Part shown: positions 56,737-64,000 of the stretch, piece after piece
Position numbering within the stretch: the first letter of the stretch is position 1
Layout: each line of letters begins with the position of its first letter
DNA from: Myxococcales bacterium
GTDB lineage: Bacteria; Myxococcota_A; Polyangia; Haliangiales; Haliangiaceae
DNA: 64,000 nucleotides
NCBI GenBank assembly: GCA_016716835.1
Contig: JADJUW010000001.1
Coordinates: forward strand, 2,401,001-2,465,000
Reading direction: 5' to 3'
Made by a program: the position numbers and the translations under genes
Notes under the pieces: generated by a model
The model's database searches: none
What the model saw: only the letters and a program-made list of their open reading frames with translations
What the model was told of the DNA's origin: nothing

Positions 56737-58128
56737 CTACGGCGCTGGCGTGACAATCGTATTCGCGCTCATCGTCACCGCGGCGATCCGTGCGAGGGCG
56801 CGGCCGCTTAGCGTGGCGAGGTTGGTGAGCGTGATTGATTGGTCGGCCAAGATGGTGCCCTTGAAGGTGCTGCCGGTGCCGAGCGTCGCCGAGGTGCCAA
56901 CCTGCCAAAATACGTTGGAGGCCTTGGCGCCGTTAATTAGCACCACGTTGCGGCCCGAAGTGACGGTCAGCGTCGACGCCATCTGGAAGATAAACACGGC
57001 GTCGCCGTCGCCTTGTGCGTCCAGCGTGAGATCGCCGCTGGAGATTTCAAGCGACGAGGTCGACTTGTAGAGGCCAGGTGCCCGCGTCGTGCCGCCGAGG
57101 TTGCCAGCGACCGTGACCGCGCACAACGTGCGGCCCTTAGCGTCGTTATACGCGGTGGTTAGGTCGGCCATGGCCAGCGCCGATGCCGAGTTACCGCGGT
57201 TCTGCGCCCCGGTGATAATCCCTGGCGGGAAGCCTGTCACCGCGGTGCCGGGGCTAACGCCCAGGTTGCCCGTGAGCGACGTCGCGCCGGTGCTGGTAAC
57301 CGTGGAGCCTGCAAGCACGGCATAGCTGCCGGCCGCCCCGAGCACCACAGGCGCCTGGCTACAATTGGACGTGGTGAAGTCCCACGTATAGTCGACAAGC
57401 AAGGCGACGCCACCGGCATCGAGTGCGCCGGTGGTGATGGTCGCCGTGTAGACAAGGTCGATTTCGAGCGGCGCGTTGGGTGTAAACATGGCGGTATTGG
57501 TCTCGCCATCGAGCGACACGGTGCCAAAAATCTGCGTTGCGCCTTGGTACAAGGTAAACGTCGAAGCATTCAGCGACGAAGGCAGCATGGCGCGGCTAAA
57601 CGTCGCCGTAGGCCGCTTATTGATCGAAACATTGACCGCGTTGTCGACGGGCGTGGTCGAAGTGACCGTAGGTGGCAAATTGTCGTCAGCCGTCCTAAAC
57701 GTCCAGACATAGTCGTTCTCGAGCGCAATACCCTCGGCATTGCGGGCGCCGATCGTGATCGTCGCGGTGTAGAACGTTTCCAGCGTCAGCGGATCATCCG
57801 GCGTGAACGTCGCGGTGTCCGTAGCCCCATCAAAGGTCACGGAACCGCCAATCGACGTGTCTCCTTGAGCTAACGTGAACGTAACCTCGGTCATGGTGGC
57901 GTCATCCATGGGCTGGCTCAACTTCGCCGTCAGCACAGTTCCGGTTGGCACCTCGAAGCCATTGTCGGCGGGCACGGTGGCGATAACGGTTGGCCCGGTG
58001 AAGGGTGTGCCGTCCGGTGAGGGCTCGCCGTCATTGTCAAATTGAACGACCTGCCCCCCGCAAGCGGTAAGCGCCCCCGTAGCGACGGCTAGGCTAACAA
58101 AAATTGAACGCAAGGATTTGATACTCAT
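56737..58128 (-). CDS. Ice-binding-like (DUF3494) lipoprotein with two Ig-like domains
   Basis: A 463-residue lipoprotein (signal RSIFVSLAVATGALTAC). Two bacterial Ig-like (SbsA/Big_5) domains follow, each of the form PADNGFEVPTGTVLTAKLSQ and PVDNAVNVSINKRPTATFSR, with TATFTPDDPL and YTATITIG strands. The C-terminal ~230 residues are DUF3494: LGAAGSYAVLAGSTVTSTG, LTGNLGVSPGTAVTGFPPG, ADLTTAYNDAKGR, GTTRAPGLYKSTSSL, VFIFQMASTLTV, VFWQVGTSATLGTGSTFKGT, ILADQSITL, LSGRALAR. The domain binds ice in characterised members and can also be an adhesin. It is followed 11 bp upstream by the OmpA gene, so the pair is an operon. Confidence 0.9.
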   Translation of the reverse strand: MSIKSLRSIFVSLAVATGALTACGGQVVQFDNDGEPSPDGTPFTGPTVIATVPADNGFEVPTGTVLTAKLSQPMDDATMTEVTFTLAQGDTSIGGSVTFDGATDTATFTPDDPLTLETFYTATITIGARNAEGIALENDYVWTFRTADDNLPPTVTSTTPVDNAVNVSINKRPTATFSRAMLPSSLNASTFTLYQGATQIFGTVSLDGETNTAMFTPNAPLEIDLVYTATITTGALDAGGVALLVDYTWDFTTSNCSQAPVVLGAAGSYAVLAGSTVTSTGATSLTGNLGVSPGTAVTGFPPGIITGAQNRGNSASALAMADLTTAYNDAKGRTLCAVTVAGNLGGTTRAPGLYKSTSSLEISSGDLTLDAQGDGDAVFIFQMASTLTVTSGRNVVLINGAKASNVFWQVGTSATLGTGSTFKGTILADQSITLTNLATLSGRALARIAAVTMSANTIVTPAP

Positions 58129-58139
58129 GATGGGATCCC

Positions 58140-59303
58140 TTATTTGACGATGACGAAGTTGACGACGAACTCGACGCGCCGATTATTGTCGCGGCCGGCG
58201 GTGGTCGTGTTGGTGTCAAGCGGCTGCGACGAGCTAAAACCCTTGGACTTCAAGCGGTCAGCGGCAACGCCCTTGTCGACGAGATAGCGCACGACCACTT
58301 CGGCCCGACGCTCCGAGAGGGTCTGGTTGTGGCCTTCGCCACCCGTGGTGTCCGTGTGTCCCTCGACTTGAACCCGAAATCCTGGGTTGTCCGTCAGAAC
58401 CTGCGCCACCTCATCGAGGATGGGTAGCGACTCTGGCTCGAGCACGGCTTCATCCAATGCGAAATAGAGCTTGTCTCGCAGCTGCAACATGTCGCGTTGG
58501 ACGACGACTTTTTTGTATGCTGGGCAACCAAAATATTCCATGGTGCCCGGAACTTCTGGGCAGTTATCGATATTGTCCGGGATGGTGTCGGCGTCGCGGT
58601 CAGCACAGCCTTCCACGGGCGCCACAGCGGCGACGTCGGCGTCATTGTTTTCGTCAGGGTAGGTCGCGGCGGGCGTGCGCGCCTTGCCCGAGCCAAACTC
58701 AACGCTAAGCCCCGCGATCAAGATCTTGGCATCGCGATTATCAAACCCATCATGCTCGGTCTGAATGGTTTGCATGTAGCGCACAAACGGACCCACCCAA
58801 TATTGATTATCATTGCCCAAGGGAAAGGCGGCGCCGACGCCCGCCGCAAAGCCCAGGCGATTAAGGTCACCGGTGCGGACATATAGGACATCAAGATCAA
58901 ACCATGGTGAAATACCGCCGGCGTTCATGCCATCGCCATCGTGATGAGGGCGCTTGAGCCGCAGGCCGCCACCAAAGCCCCACACGGTGCCTGCTTCGGT
59001 AAGCGGCGAGGCGGCGGACAAGAAGGTGAACGAAGCCGTAGGCCCGATGTCGAGATAAGGCGTGAGGCCAAATAGCGCCTTAACCGATTGGCTGCCGCCG
59101 GTGTCGAAGCGTTCGGATTGTGGGGCAGATAGTGGGATCGCAAGACCGGGCTCGACTTTAACGCTGAAGCCATCCGCCTGCGCCGTCGGCGCAAGGGCCG
59201 TGGCGACGAGAAGTAAGGCGGCAAGCAGCAGCGCGTGGCGACGATCGGTTAAAAGATTAATTTTGAACGGTACTGACCGTACGGCGGGCGAATTGATAGG
59301 CAT
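58140..59303 (-). CDS. OmpA-family outer-membrane protein
   Basis: A 387-residue protein with a signal peptide (LLLAALLLVATALAPTAQA). An N-terminal barrel (VKVEPGLAIPL, YLDIGPTASFTFL, VWGFGGGLRL) and a TSP type-3-like calcium loop (CADRDADTIPDNIDNCPEVPG) follow. The OmpA C-domain is intact: LYFALDEAVLEPESLPILDEV, FRVQVEGHTDTTGGEGHNQ, LSERRAEVVVRYLVDKGV, NRRVEFVV, with the peptidoglycan-binding Asp and Arg. It is the promoter-proximal gene of a two-gene operon with the ice-binding protein, and may anchor or export it. Confidence 0.9.
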   Translation of the reverse strand: MPINSPAVRSVPFKINLLTDRRHALLLAALLLVATALAPTAQADGFSVKVEPGLAIPLSAPQSERFDTGGSQSVKALFGLTPYLDIGPTASFTFLSAASPLTEAGTVWGFGGGLRLKRPHHDGDGMNAGGISPWFDLDVLYVRTGDLNRLGFAAGVGAAFPLGNDNQYWVGPFVRYMQTIQTEHDGFDNRDAKILIAGLSVEFGSGKARTPAATYPDENNDADVAAVAPVEGCADRDADTIPDNIDNCPEVPGTMEYFGCPAYKKVVVQRDMLQLRDKLYFALDEAVLEPESLPILDEVAQVLTDNPGFRVQVEGHTDTTGGEGHNQTLSERRAEVVVRYLVDKGVAADRLKSKGFSSSQPLDTNTTTAGRDNNRRVEFVVNFVIVK

Positions 59304-59576
59304 ATCAAAGAGATCAGTGCAAAAGCCGTACCTGCCATTTCTTGACCAAACTCTTAGCGGGAGTGCATTCTTCTTATTGAGATACGCCAGTTCCGTGTAG
59401 CAAAACCGCTCAGTGAGCGTTGTCGCTCAGGCTTATCGTGCACGGATACCTATATTTTTGCGATAGATCACATTCGTCGCGTCTCCTACTCGTGGGCTCA
59501 AGCACGACTCGTTCATTGGCGTATAGAAGCTTAATGCGCCTACACATCGCGAACATCGACGTGGTACACGAGTGAG

Positions 59577-60599
59577 ATGAAGCTCTATCTCACCTTGTTC
59601 GCCGTCGTTCTTAGTGGTTGCTATGTCAGCCCACCTCCTACCGATCCAACCTACCCCCAACCAACGGTAGATACAGGGCCTCGACCGCTCGTGCCGACAC
59701 CACCCGCGCCGGCCGTGGATTACGGCAATGTGCCGCGCGTTATGTTTTGGTCGGGCAAAGTCGCGCAACACTGGGACACCAACACGATGCGCTGGGAGAC
59801 AGATCCTGATGGCGTAACCGGCGCCGCGAATAGTGATGCCGAACGATTGGCGCATTGCCAAAAATGGTATCCAGGGAGCGCGCACGCCGCGCCGTTTGCG
59901 CGAGAGACGATTTCGACCTGGCGTGAACGCGGCAACTACGGCGCGCACACCGCGACAAAGCAATCATATGAGTGCCTGGCGGCGCCAGCGCCGTATGTGC
60001 CGCCGCCACCACCCGCGCCGCCCCTGCCACAATATCCGCAGCCACGCGTGATGTTCTGGCCGGGCAAGGTCGCGCAGCACTTCAACGTCGGCGCCATGCG
60101 TTGGGAAACCGATCCGGACGGCGTGACGGGCGCCGCGCGCGATGACGCCGAACGATCTGCGCATTGCCGCAAGTGGTACCCAGCGACCGCGGGCGTACGC
60201 GCGTTTACGACGGAAACAATTTCCACGTGGCGTGAGCGCGGCAACGTCGGCGCCCACACAGCCTCGAAGCTTTCTTATGAGTGCGTGCAAGGCGCGCCTG
60301 TTGTCGTTACGCCACCCGCGCCGCCTACCCCACAATATTCGCAGCCGCGCGTCATGTTCTGGCCGGGCAAGGTTGCGCAACACTTTGATCTCTCCACCAT
60401 GCGCTGGGAAACCGACCCCGACGGCGTAACCGGCGCCGCGAGCAACCAGCGCGAACGCTTGGCGCATTGCCGCAAGTGGTATCCAGCCACCCGCTTTGTC
60501 CGCGCCTTTGCGATGGAAACCATCGCGACGTGGCGTGAGCGCGGCAACATTGGCGCGCATACATCGACCAAGCAGTCGTATGAGTGCGTGGTGCGCTAG
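59577..60599 (+). CDS. Lipoprotein with three 80-residue repeats
   Basis: A 340-residue lipoprotein (signal TLFAVVLSGC) with a Pro-rich linker. Three exact 80-residue repeats span 54-133, 157-236 and 258-337, separated by Pro/Gln-rich linkers (PPPPPAPPLPQYPQP; TPPAPPTPQYSQP). The shared pattern is RVMFW(S/P)GKVAQH, MRWETDPDGVTGAA, ER-x-AHC-x-KWYP, ETI-x-TWRERGN-x-GAHT, K-x-SYEC. Each repeat has two Cys, probably one disulfide, and many Trp and His. I do not recognise the repeat. A surface-binding function (sugar or peptidoglycan) is my guess. Confidence 0.78.
   Translation: MKLYLTLFAVVLSGCYVSPPPTDPTYPQPTVDTGPRPLVPTPPAPAVDYGNVPRVMFWSGKVAQHWDTNTMRWETDPDGVTGAANSDAERLAHCQKWYPGSAHAAPFARETISTWRERGNYGAHTATKQSYECLAAPAPYVPPPPPAPPLPQYPQPRVMFWPGKVAQHFNVGAMRWETDPDGVTGAARDDAERSAHCRKWYPATAGVRAFTTETISTWRERGNVGAHTASKLSYECVQGAPVVVTPPAPPTPQYSQPRVMFWPGKVAQHFDLSTMRWETDPDGVTGAASNQRERLAHCRKWYPATRFVRAFAMETIATWRERGNIGAHTSTKQSYECVVR
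59736..60587 (+). repeat. Three 240-bp coding repeats
   Basis: Units at 59736-59975, 60045-60284 and 60348-60587, each 80 codons, separated by 69- and 63-base linker DNA. They look like internal duplications that have diverged mainly in the linker-side halves. Confidence 0.8.
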
Positions 60600-60724
60600 C
60601 CAGCTTCCAGGTCCCCCGCACCTGAAAGCGGCCAGACAAATAATGATGTGATTACATATAGTTCGGCAGCGTATTCGATTTTGTGAATCCTTTGGGCGCC
60701 GCCCTGGCTCTTACCTGCGAAACC

Positions 60725-60730
60725 AGGAGG
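60725..60730 (+). promoter_or_regulatory. Ribosome binding site fixing the zinc-ribbon gene start
   Basis: A full AGGAGG is eight bases before ATG 60739. It is one of the strongest Shine-Dalgarno sites in the window. Confidence 0.65.
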
Positions 60731-60738
60731 TAATGACC

Positions 60739-60903
60739 ATGTGCATGAAAGTAAAATGTCCAAGTTGCGGCAAGGCCACGTTTGCGGGCTGTGGCATGCA
60801 TGTCGAGCAAGTGCTCGGCGACGTACCAGCCAAAGACCGTTGTCATTGCGGTGAGCCGCAACGCGATAGCGCGGCAACCAAGAGCGGCGGTGGTCATCGC
60901 TGA
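60739..60903 (+). CDS. 54-residue zinc-ribbon-like protein
   Basis: Starts at the ATG at 60739 because AGGAGG (60725-60730) lies eight bases before it, whereas the ATG at 60733 would be only two bases away. Sequence MCMKVKCPSCGKATFAGCGM, then HVEQVLGDVPAKDRCHCG: two C-x2-C/C-x-C pairs and a Gly/His-rich tail. Such small CPSCGKxTWxGCGxHIEQ proteins occur widely in bacteria beside metabolic genes and have no known role. It is 55 bp upstream of the MBL enzyme. Confidence 0.75.
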   Translation: MCMKVKCPSCGKATFAGCGMHVEQVLGDVPAKDRCHCGEPQRDSAATKSGGGHR

Positions 60904-60958
60904 TGCTGCGGCCTGGCGCCTGCCACGCCGCCCATCAAACTTTTAGCCTGAGGCCTCT

Positions 60959-61852
60959 ATGAACATCAAAGTTTTTTACGACAAGCGAACCTTCACGCTG
61001 ACCTACCTCGTGTGGGACGAAGCAACTAAAGATGCGGTGGTTATCGACCCCGTGCTCGATTACGAGCCGGTTGGATCAAAAACCTTCACGGCCTCGGTCG
61101 ACGCCGTCACCGCGGCCATCCGCGACGGCGGCCTGCGCCTGCGCTTGGTGCTGGAGACGCACGCACATGCCGACCACCTTACCGGCTCGCAGCTTTTGCG
61201 GCGGCGTTTCGACGCCAAGGTCGGCATTGGCGCACGCATCACCGAGGTACAAGAGGTTTTCCGTGGCATCTTTAATATCCCCGAGCTCAAGACGGACGGC
61301 TCACAGTTTGACCTGTTGCTAACCGATGGCCAGACCGTTAGCGCCGGTAGCTTGGCGGTGGAGGTCATCGCAACCCCGGGCCACACCCCGGCCTGCGTCA
61401 CCTACAAAATCGGCGACGCGTTATTTACCGGCGACGCGCTGTTTATGGATGATTACGGCGTCGGGCGCTGCGACTTTCCCAAGGGCAGCGCAGACGTGCT
61501 CTTCACTTCGGTCCAGCGGCTTTACGGCCGCCCCGATGCCACGCGCGTGTTTCCAGGCCATGACTACCCGCCCGACGGGCGCGACGTAAAATGGGAGACA
61601 ACCATCGGCGCCTCCAAGGATCATAATCCACACATCAACGCCAAGACTTCGCGAGAAGCCTTCGTCGCCTTTCGCACCGCGCGCGACCGCGAGCTCCCCG
61701 CGCCGGTCTTGCTGTTTCCGAGCGTCCAGATCAATATTGACGCCGGCCGCATGCCCGCGCCGCAGGCCAATGGCATCCGCTATCTGCACACGCCGATCAA
61801 CCTGTTTTCGCCTGCCGATGAGCTCGGCGAACCGATAAACAAAGCGCGTTAG
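60959..61852 (+). CDS. MBL-fold persulfide dioxygenase/hydrolase (ETHE1/Blh-like)
   Basis: A 297-residue cytosolic enzyme. The metal site is LETHAHADHLTGS (His-x-His-x-Asp-His), then VIATPGHTPACVTYKIGDALFTGDALF with the bridging Asp, and VFPGHDYPP with the last His. The C-terminal DVKWETTIGASKDHNPHINAK is typical of the ETHE1/Blh persulfide dioxygenases, which use one iron to oxidise glutathione persulfide. No rhodanese is fused here. It lies directly behind the zinc-ribbon gene. Confidence 0.87.
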   Translation: MNIKVFYDKRTFTLTYLVWDEATKDAVVIDPVLDYEPVGSKTFTASVDAVTAAIRDGGLRLRLVLETHAHADHLTGSQLLRRRFDAKVGIGARITEVQEVFRGIFNIPELKTDGSQFDLLLTDGQTVSAGSLAVEVIATPGHTPACVTYKIGDALFTGDALFMDDYGVGRCDFPKGSADVLFTSVQRLYGRPDATRVFPGHDYPPDGRDVKWETTIGASKDHNPHINAKTSREAFVAFRTARDRELPAPVLLFPSVQINIDAGRMPAPQANGIRYLHTPINLFSPADELGEPINKAR

Positions 61853-61967
61853 TCAGCGCGAGCTCCGCGTGTATGCCGAGGCTACAATTATGAGCTTGGG
61901 GCGCCCTTATTGAGAGAAGGCCGTTGGCAAAGCGAGACGCTTCCTTGATAATGGGATTGCGCCCGTC

Positions 61968-61973
61968 AAAGGA
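61968..61973 (+). promoter_or_regulatory. Ribosome binding site fixing a TTG start
   Basis: AAAGGA is nine bases before the TTG at 61983 of the HEAT-repeat gene. No ATG or GTG with a comparable site precedes the N-terminal motif. Confidence 0.5.
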
Positions 61974-61982
61974 TCGCCAGCC

Positions 61983-63011
61983 TTGAGGTTTGTCCATCTC
62001 GCCCCCGATTCAAGCGCCCGCAGCATCAAGCGTAGTGGACTTACGGGCACCAAGGCCGCGCTTGCCGCCGCCTCTGGTCAGGAAGTAATTCTGGCAAACG
62101 CTGTTTACGCGATGCCGGTTGTGCCGGACATGTGGACAACGTTTCAGTGGGTGCGTGAAATTCGGCGCTATCATGATGCGCGTTTGGTGGCGGTATACTT
62201 TCGATGGCCGGACCAGGAACAAGTTTACGTTGGACGCTACAATCAACCCCACATCCAGATGAGCGCAGCCGCCGCGGCCAGGTGGGTGACCTCAAATCCG
62301 CTAGGCGCCCAAGTTGTCGTGCCCGTGGGCATTGCCGCCAAGCACATCCTCGGGATTCGCGACGTGCCCCAACTCATCGGCTGGACGCAGAACCCAAACG
62401 CGGAGAAGCGAACCGGTTGCGTGTGTCCCGCGTGTCTCGGGCAGGGCGATCGCGCCTTCATGCGTCGCGTGCGTGCGGCATTTCAAGCAGGCATCGTAGC
62501 GGTACGCGGCGCGCAGACCGACAAAGCGACGATTGACTTGCTAGGTAATTTAGAAATGCCGCTCGAACGCGCCAACGGTCGCATCGCGCCCAAGCCCCTG
62601 CTTGCCTTCGCGAAATCGAAGAATCCAGAAATTCGTGCGGCGATCGCTTCGCTGCTTGGAATGTTTAAGGCCCTGCAAGTCGAGTCAACGCTGCTGCGCC
62701 TCGTGCACGACGATGTCCCGGCGGTCCGCAAGGCAAGCGTCGAAGCCCTCGAACGAGTCGCGGGCATGACGCGAACCATGAGCCTGCTGGACAAGACCCC
62801 ACCCGACACAATCGCCCACTTCATTGAGTTGGCGGCGTACGAGCCAAAAGAGGCCACGGCGCTCAAGGTGCTCGACTATTTTGCGTCACACGAATCAGTG
62901 GATGTCACGGCGGCCGTCGCCCGCGTCGCGACGTCCTTACTCGAAGATTTCAAGGGCAGCGACGTCACGCGTCAGCGACTCGAAGCGCTCGCAAAGGAAG
63001 TTGCTAGCTGA
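61983..63011 (+). CDS. ART-like N-terminal domain plus HEAT-repeat protein
   Basis: A 342-residue protein with a TTG start at 61983. The N-terminus RFVHLAPDSSARSIKRSGLTG resembles the His-x-(T/S)xxxxxxxI-xxxGL entry of ADP-ribosyltransferase-fold families. Later VYAMPVVPDMWTTFQWVREI, YFRWPDQEQVYVGRYN and VVVPVGIAAKHI fit a beta-rich fold. A possible zinc site is GCVCPACLGQG. The C-terminal half (about 210-335) has HEAT-type helix pairs (NPEIRAAIASLLGMFK, VPAVRKASVEALERV). I cannot confirm an Arg/Tyr/Glu catalytic set. No partner or immunity gene is adjacent. Confidence 0.62.
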   Translation: MRFVHLAPDSSARSIKRSGLTGTKAALAAASGQEVILANAVYAMPVVPDMWTTFQWVREIRRYHDARLVAVYFRWPDQEQVYVGRYNQPHIQMSAAAAARWVTSNPLGAQVVVPVGIAAKHILGIRDVPQLIGWTQNPNAEKRTGCVCPACLGQGDRAFMRRVRAAFQAGIVAVRGAQTDKATIDLLGNLEMPLERANGRIAPKPLLAFAKSKNPEIRAAIASLLGMFKALQVESTLLRLVHDDVPAVRKASVEALERVAGMTRTMSLLDKTPPDTIAHFIELAAYEPKEATALKVLDYFASHESVDVTAAVARVATSLLEDFKGSDVTRQRLEALAKEVAS

Positions 63012-63061
63012 TCACGCGTGCCCCAAAATCGACCGCACGCCTCTCGCCCAGGCGGTCAGTG

Positions 63062-63421
63062 TTACTTGGCCAGCTTCTTGGCGTAGCTCGCGCGGCGCGC
63101 ATCGCGCTTGGCGATCGTCTTTGCAGCAAGTCGATCGCGGCGCTCGGCGTACCGGGCGATTTTTCGGTCGGTCTTGGCTAGCTTGCGCACGCCGGCAGGC
63201 GTCGAGGTGTTGATGTACGGCCTCGCGTTCACGAGAACGCTCCACCGCATGTCGGCGGATAGAATCCGCGACTCTCGCGTAAACGTTGTGTACAACGAGG
63301 CATAGAACGCCTTGTCGTATTTGGTCGGCACATACTCGGCATGTGCCGCCTCGGTCGCGAGCCCAAGGCACAGGCTGAGGCTGAGGCTGAGAAGCATGGA
63401 GGTTGATCGCAATTGGGCCAT
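63062..63421 (-). CDS. Small basic periplasmic protein, unknown
   Basis: A 119-residue protein starting at the ATG at 63421. The signal peptide contains a Leu-Ser run (LLSLSLSLCLGLATEAAHA), encoded by GGCTGA tandem copies near 63371-63390. The mature part is Lys/Arg-rich: KYDKAFYASLYTTFTRES, KLAKTDRKIARYAERRDRLA, ending in RRASYAKKLAK. No family is recognised. Confidence 0.65.
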   Translation of the reverse strand: MAQLRSTSMLLSLSLSLCLGLATEAAHAEYVPTKYDKAFYASLYTTFTRESRILSADMRWSVLVNARPYINTSTPAGVRKLAKTDRKIARYAERRDRLAAKTIAKRDARRASYAKKLAK

Positions 63422-63625
63422 TGGTAGACCTATTGCAGATGCCATGCCACGGCGGCGCCATACCGCTTAGTGTGCGAAATTGCGGCGCAACGGGCGAACA
63501 CAGACACCGCAAGCGGCGACTGTTCCCGCCTTAACGAGGCCCCCGCCTAGCCCCTTAAGTAGCCATCAGCCGAAGATGCATGCCCTGCTAGCGAGCCTGC
63601 GTTAAGCTCTGACCGCGCAAAACTT

Positions 63626-64000
63626 ATGTTGCTCAAGCTTGTGCAGGTCGGGCATGTAGCAGGCATGCAAATTCACCTTCAAATGTTAGCCGCGCTTGCC
63701 GCCACATCATATGCCCAAGCTACCAGCTCTTGTGGTGGCAGTTCGACGCCAGTCGATACGGAGGCCGTCGAAGGCTTCATGCTGGCCCGGTCAGAAATCG
63801 GCAACCAAGCACTCGATGGGCATTGGAGCGAGTTAAGCGTCAGCTGCATCCTGCGCACCGCGGGCGGCGCCTTCTTCGACGACATTTCTGAAACCTATTT
63901 CGTTCCCTCCAACCTCGCCGCCGACTTTGCGGGGAAGAGCTGGTTCGCTGGGCTTTCCTCGGCAACCATCGAATACACGCTCGATGGCGCGCCGCGTGGA
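63626..64000 (+). CDS. Secreted protein, partial at the right edge
   Basis: Open to the end of the window from an ATG at 63626 (a second ATG at 63665 is also possible). The start MLLKLVQVGHVAG is followed by a hydrophobic stretch (MQIHLQMLAALAATSYAQA) and a Ser/Cys-rich junction SSCGGSSTPVD, giving a likely signal peptide. The visible part has a Cys at SCILR, acidic and aromatic residues (GGAFFDDISETYFVP) and a beta-rich end (SATIEYTLDGAP). Family not recognised; the rest is outside the window. Confidence 0.6.
   Translation, partial: MLLKLVQVGHVAGMQIHLQMLAALAATSYAQATSSCGGSSTPVDTEAVEGFMLARSEIGNQALDGHWSELSVSCILRTAGGAFFDDISETYFVPSNLAADFAGKSWFAGLSSATIEYTLDGAPRG

Overview
This is a high-GC bacterial chromosome segment with densely packed genes and no insertion sequence, prophage, tRNA, rRNA or CRISPR array that I could find. 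Several traits point to the Myxococcota (a Kofleriaceae/Haliangium-like lineage is my guess). Two secreted proteases end in MYXO-CTERM-like tails (Gly-Cys, hydrophobic helix, Arg cluster). There are DUF4215-type Cys-rich repeats, many lipoproteins of unknown function, and large LanC-like, YXWGXW and OmpA/TSP3 proteins. The assignment rests on protein style only.

Layout. 0-9.5 kb: the end of an NAD(P)-binding gene, a ~0.8 kb stretch without a convincing gene, a full-length Lhr helicase, a lipoprotein, a YdjM-like membrane hydrolase, a secreted trypsin-like protease and a DUF4112 protein. 9.5-14.7 kb: a URC-type pyrimidine catabolism locus (URC4, URC1, a malonate-semialdehyde-type dehydrogenase) divergent from upp and a cupin. 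14.7-25.8 kb: asd, a TauE/SafE exporter, nth, an orphan LanC-like protein, small membrane proteins, a molybdopterin oxidoreductase, a KefG/KefC pair, and a lipoprotein with three FKBP-like domains. 25.8-32.6 kb: a frameshifted sugar-kinase-like gene running into a secreted M36-type protease, an M48 peptidase operon and a PPK2. 32.6-40.8 kb: a YdeP-like molybdoenzyme with an EamA transporter, lipoproteins, a YXWGXW-repeat protein and a heparinase II/III-like lipoprotein.

40.9-52.3 kb is the metabolic centrepiece, a nitrite-to-N2O denitrification island. A Crp/Fnr regulator precedes a tight leftward operon: a 50-residue membrane peptide, a CuA subunit, a heme-copper subunit lacking the active-site Tyr, a SenC/SCO protein, cytochrome b, an FeS/MvhD protein and a CopD-like protein. 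Divergent from it is nirK fused to cytochrome c, followed by a SUMF1-SCO pair and a beta-barrel protein. Three copies of a perfect TGACA-N2-TGTCA palindrome sit in front of the two sides and the barrel gene and look like the regulator's operators. A pseudoknot-shaped pairing lies just after nirK.

52.5-64 kb: a GST, three secreted or propeller-like unknowns, an ice-binding (DUF3494) protein with an OmpA partner, a lipoprotein made of three exact 80-residue repeats, a Zn-ribbon peptide, a persulfide-dioxygenase-like MBL enzyme, an ART-like/HEAT protein and a truncated last gene.

The most unusual sequence signal is a recurring palindrome, TGTCCG-N5-CGGAC(A/G). It occurs six times with exactly constant spacing, always inside genes, and only in the left 34 kb. 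Two single-base frameshifts (near 26784 and 43370) fuse or split genes and could be assembly errors.
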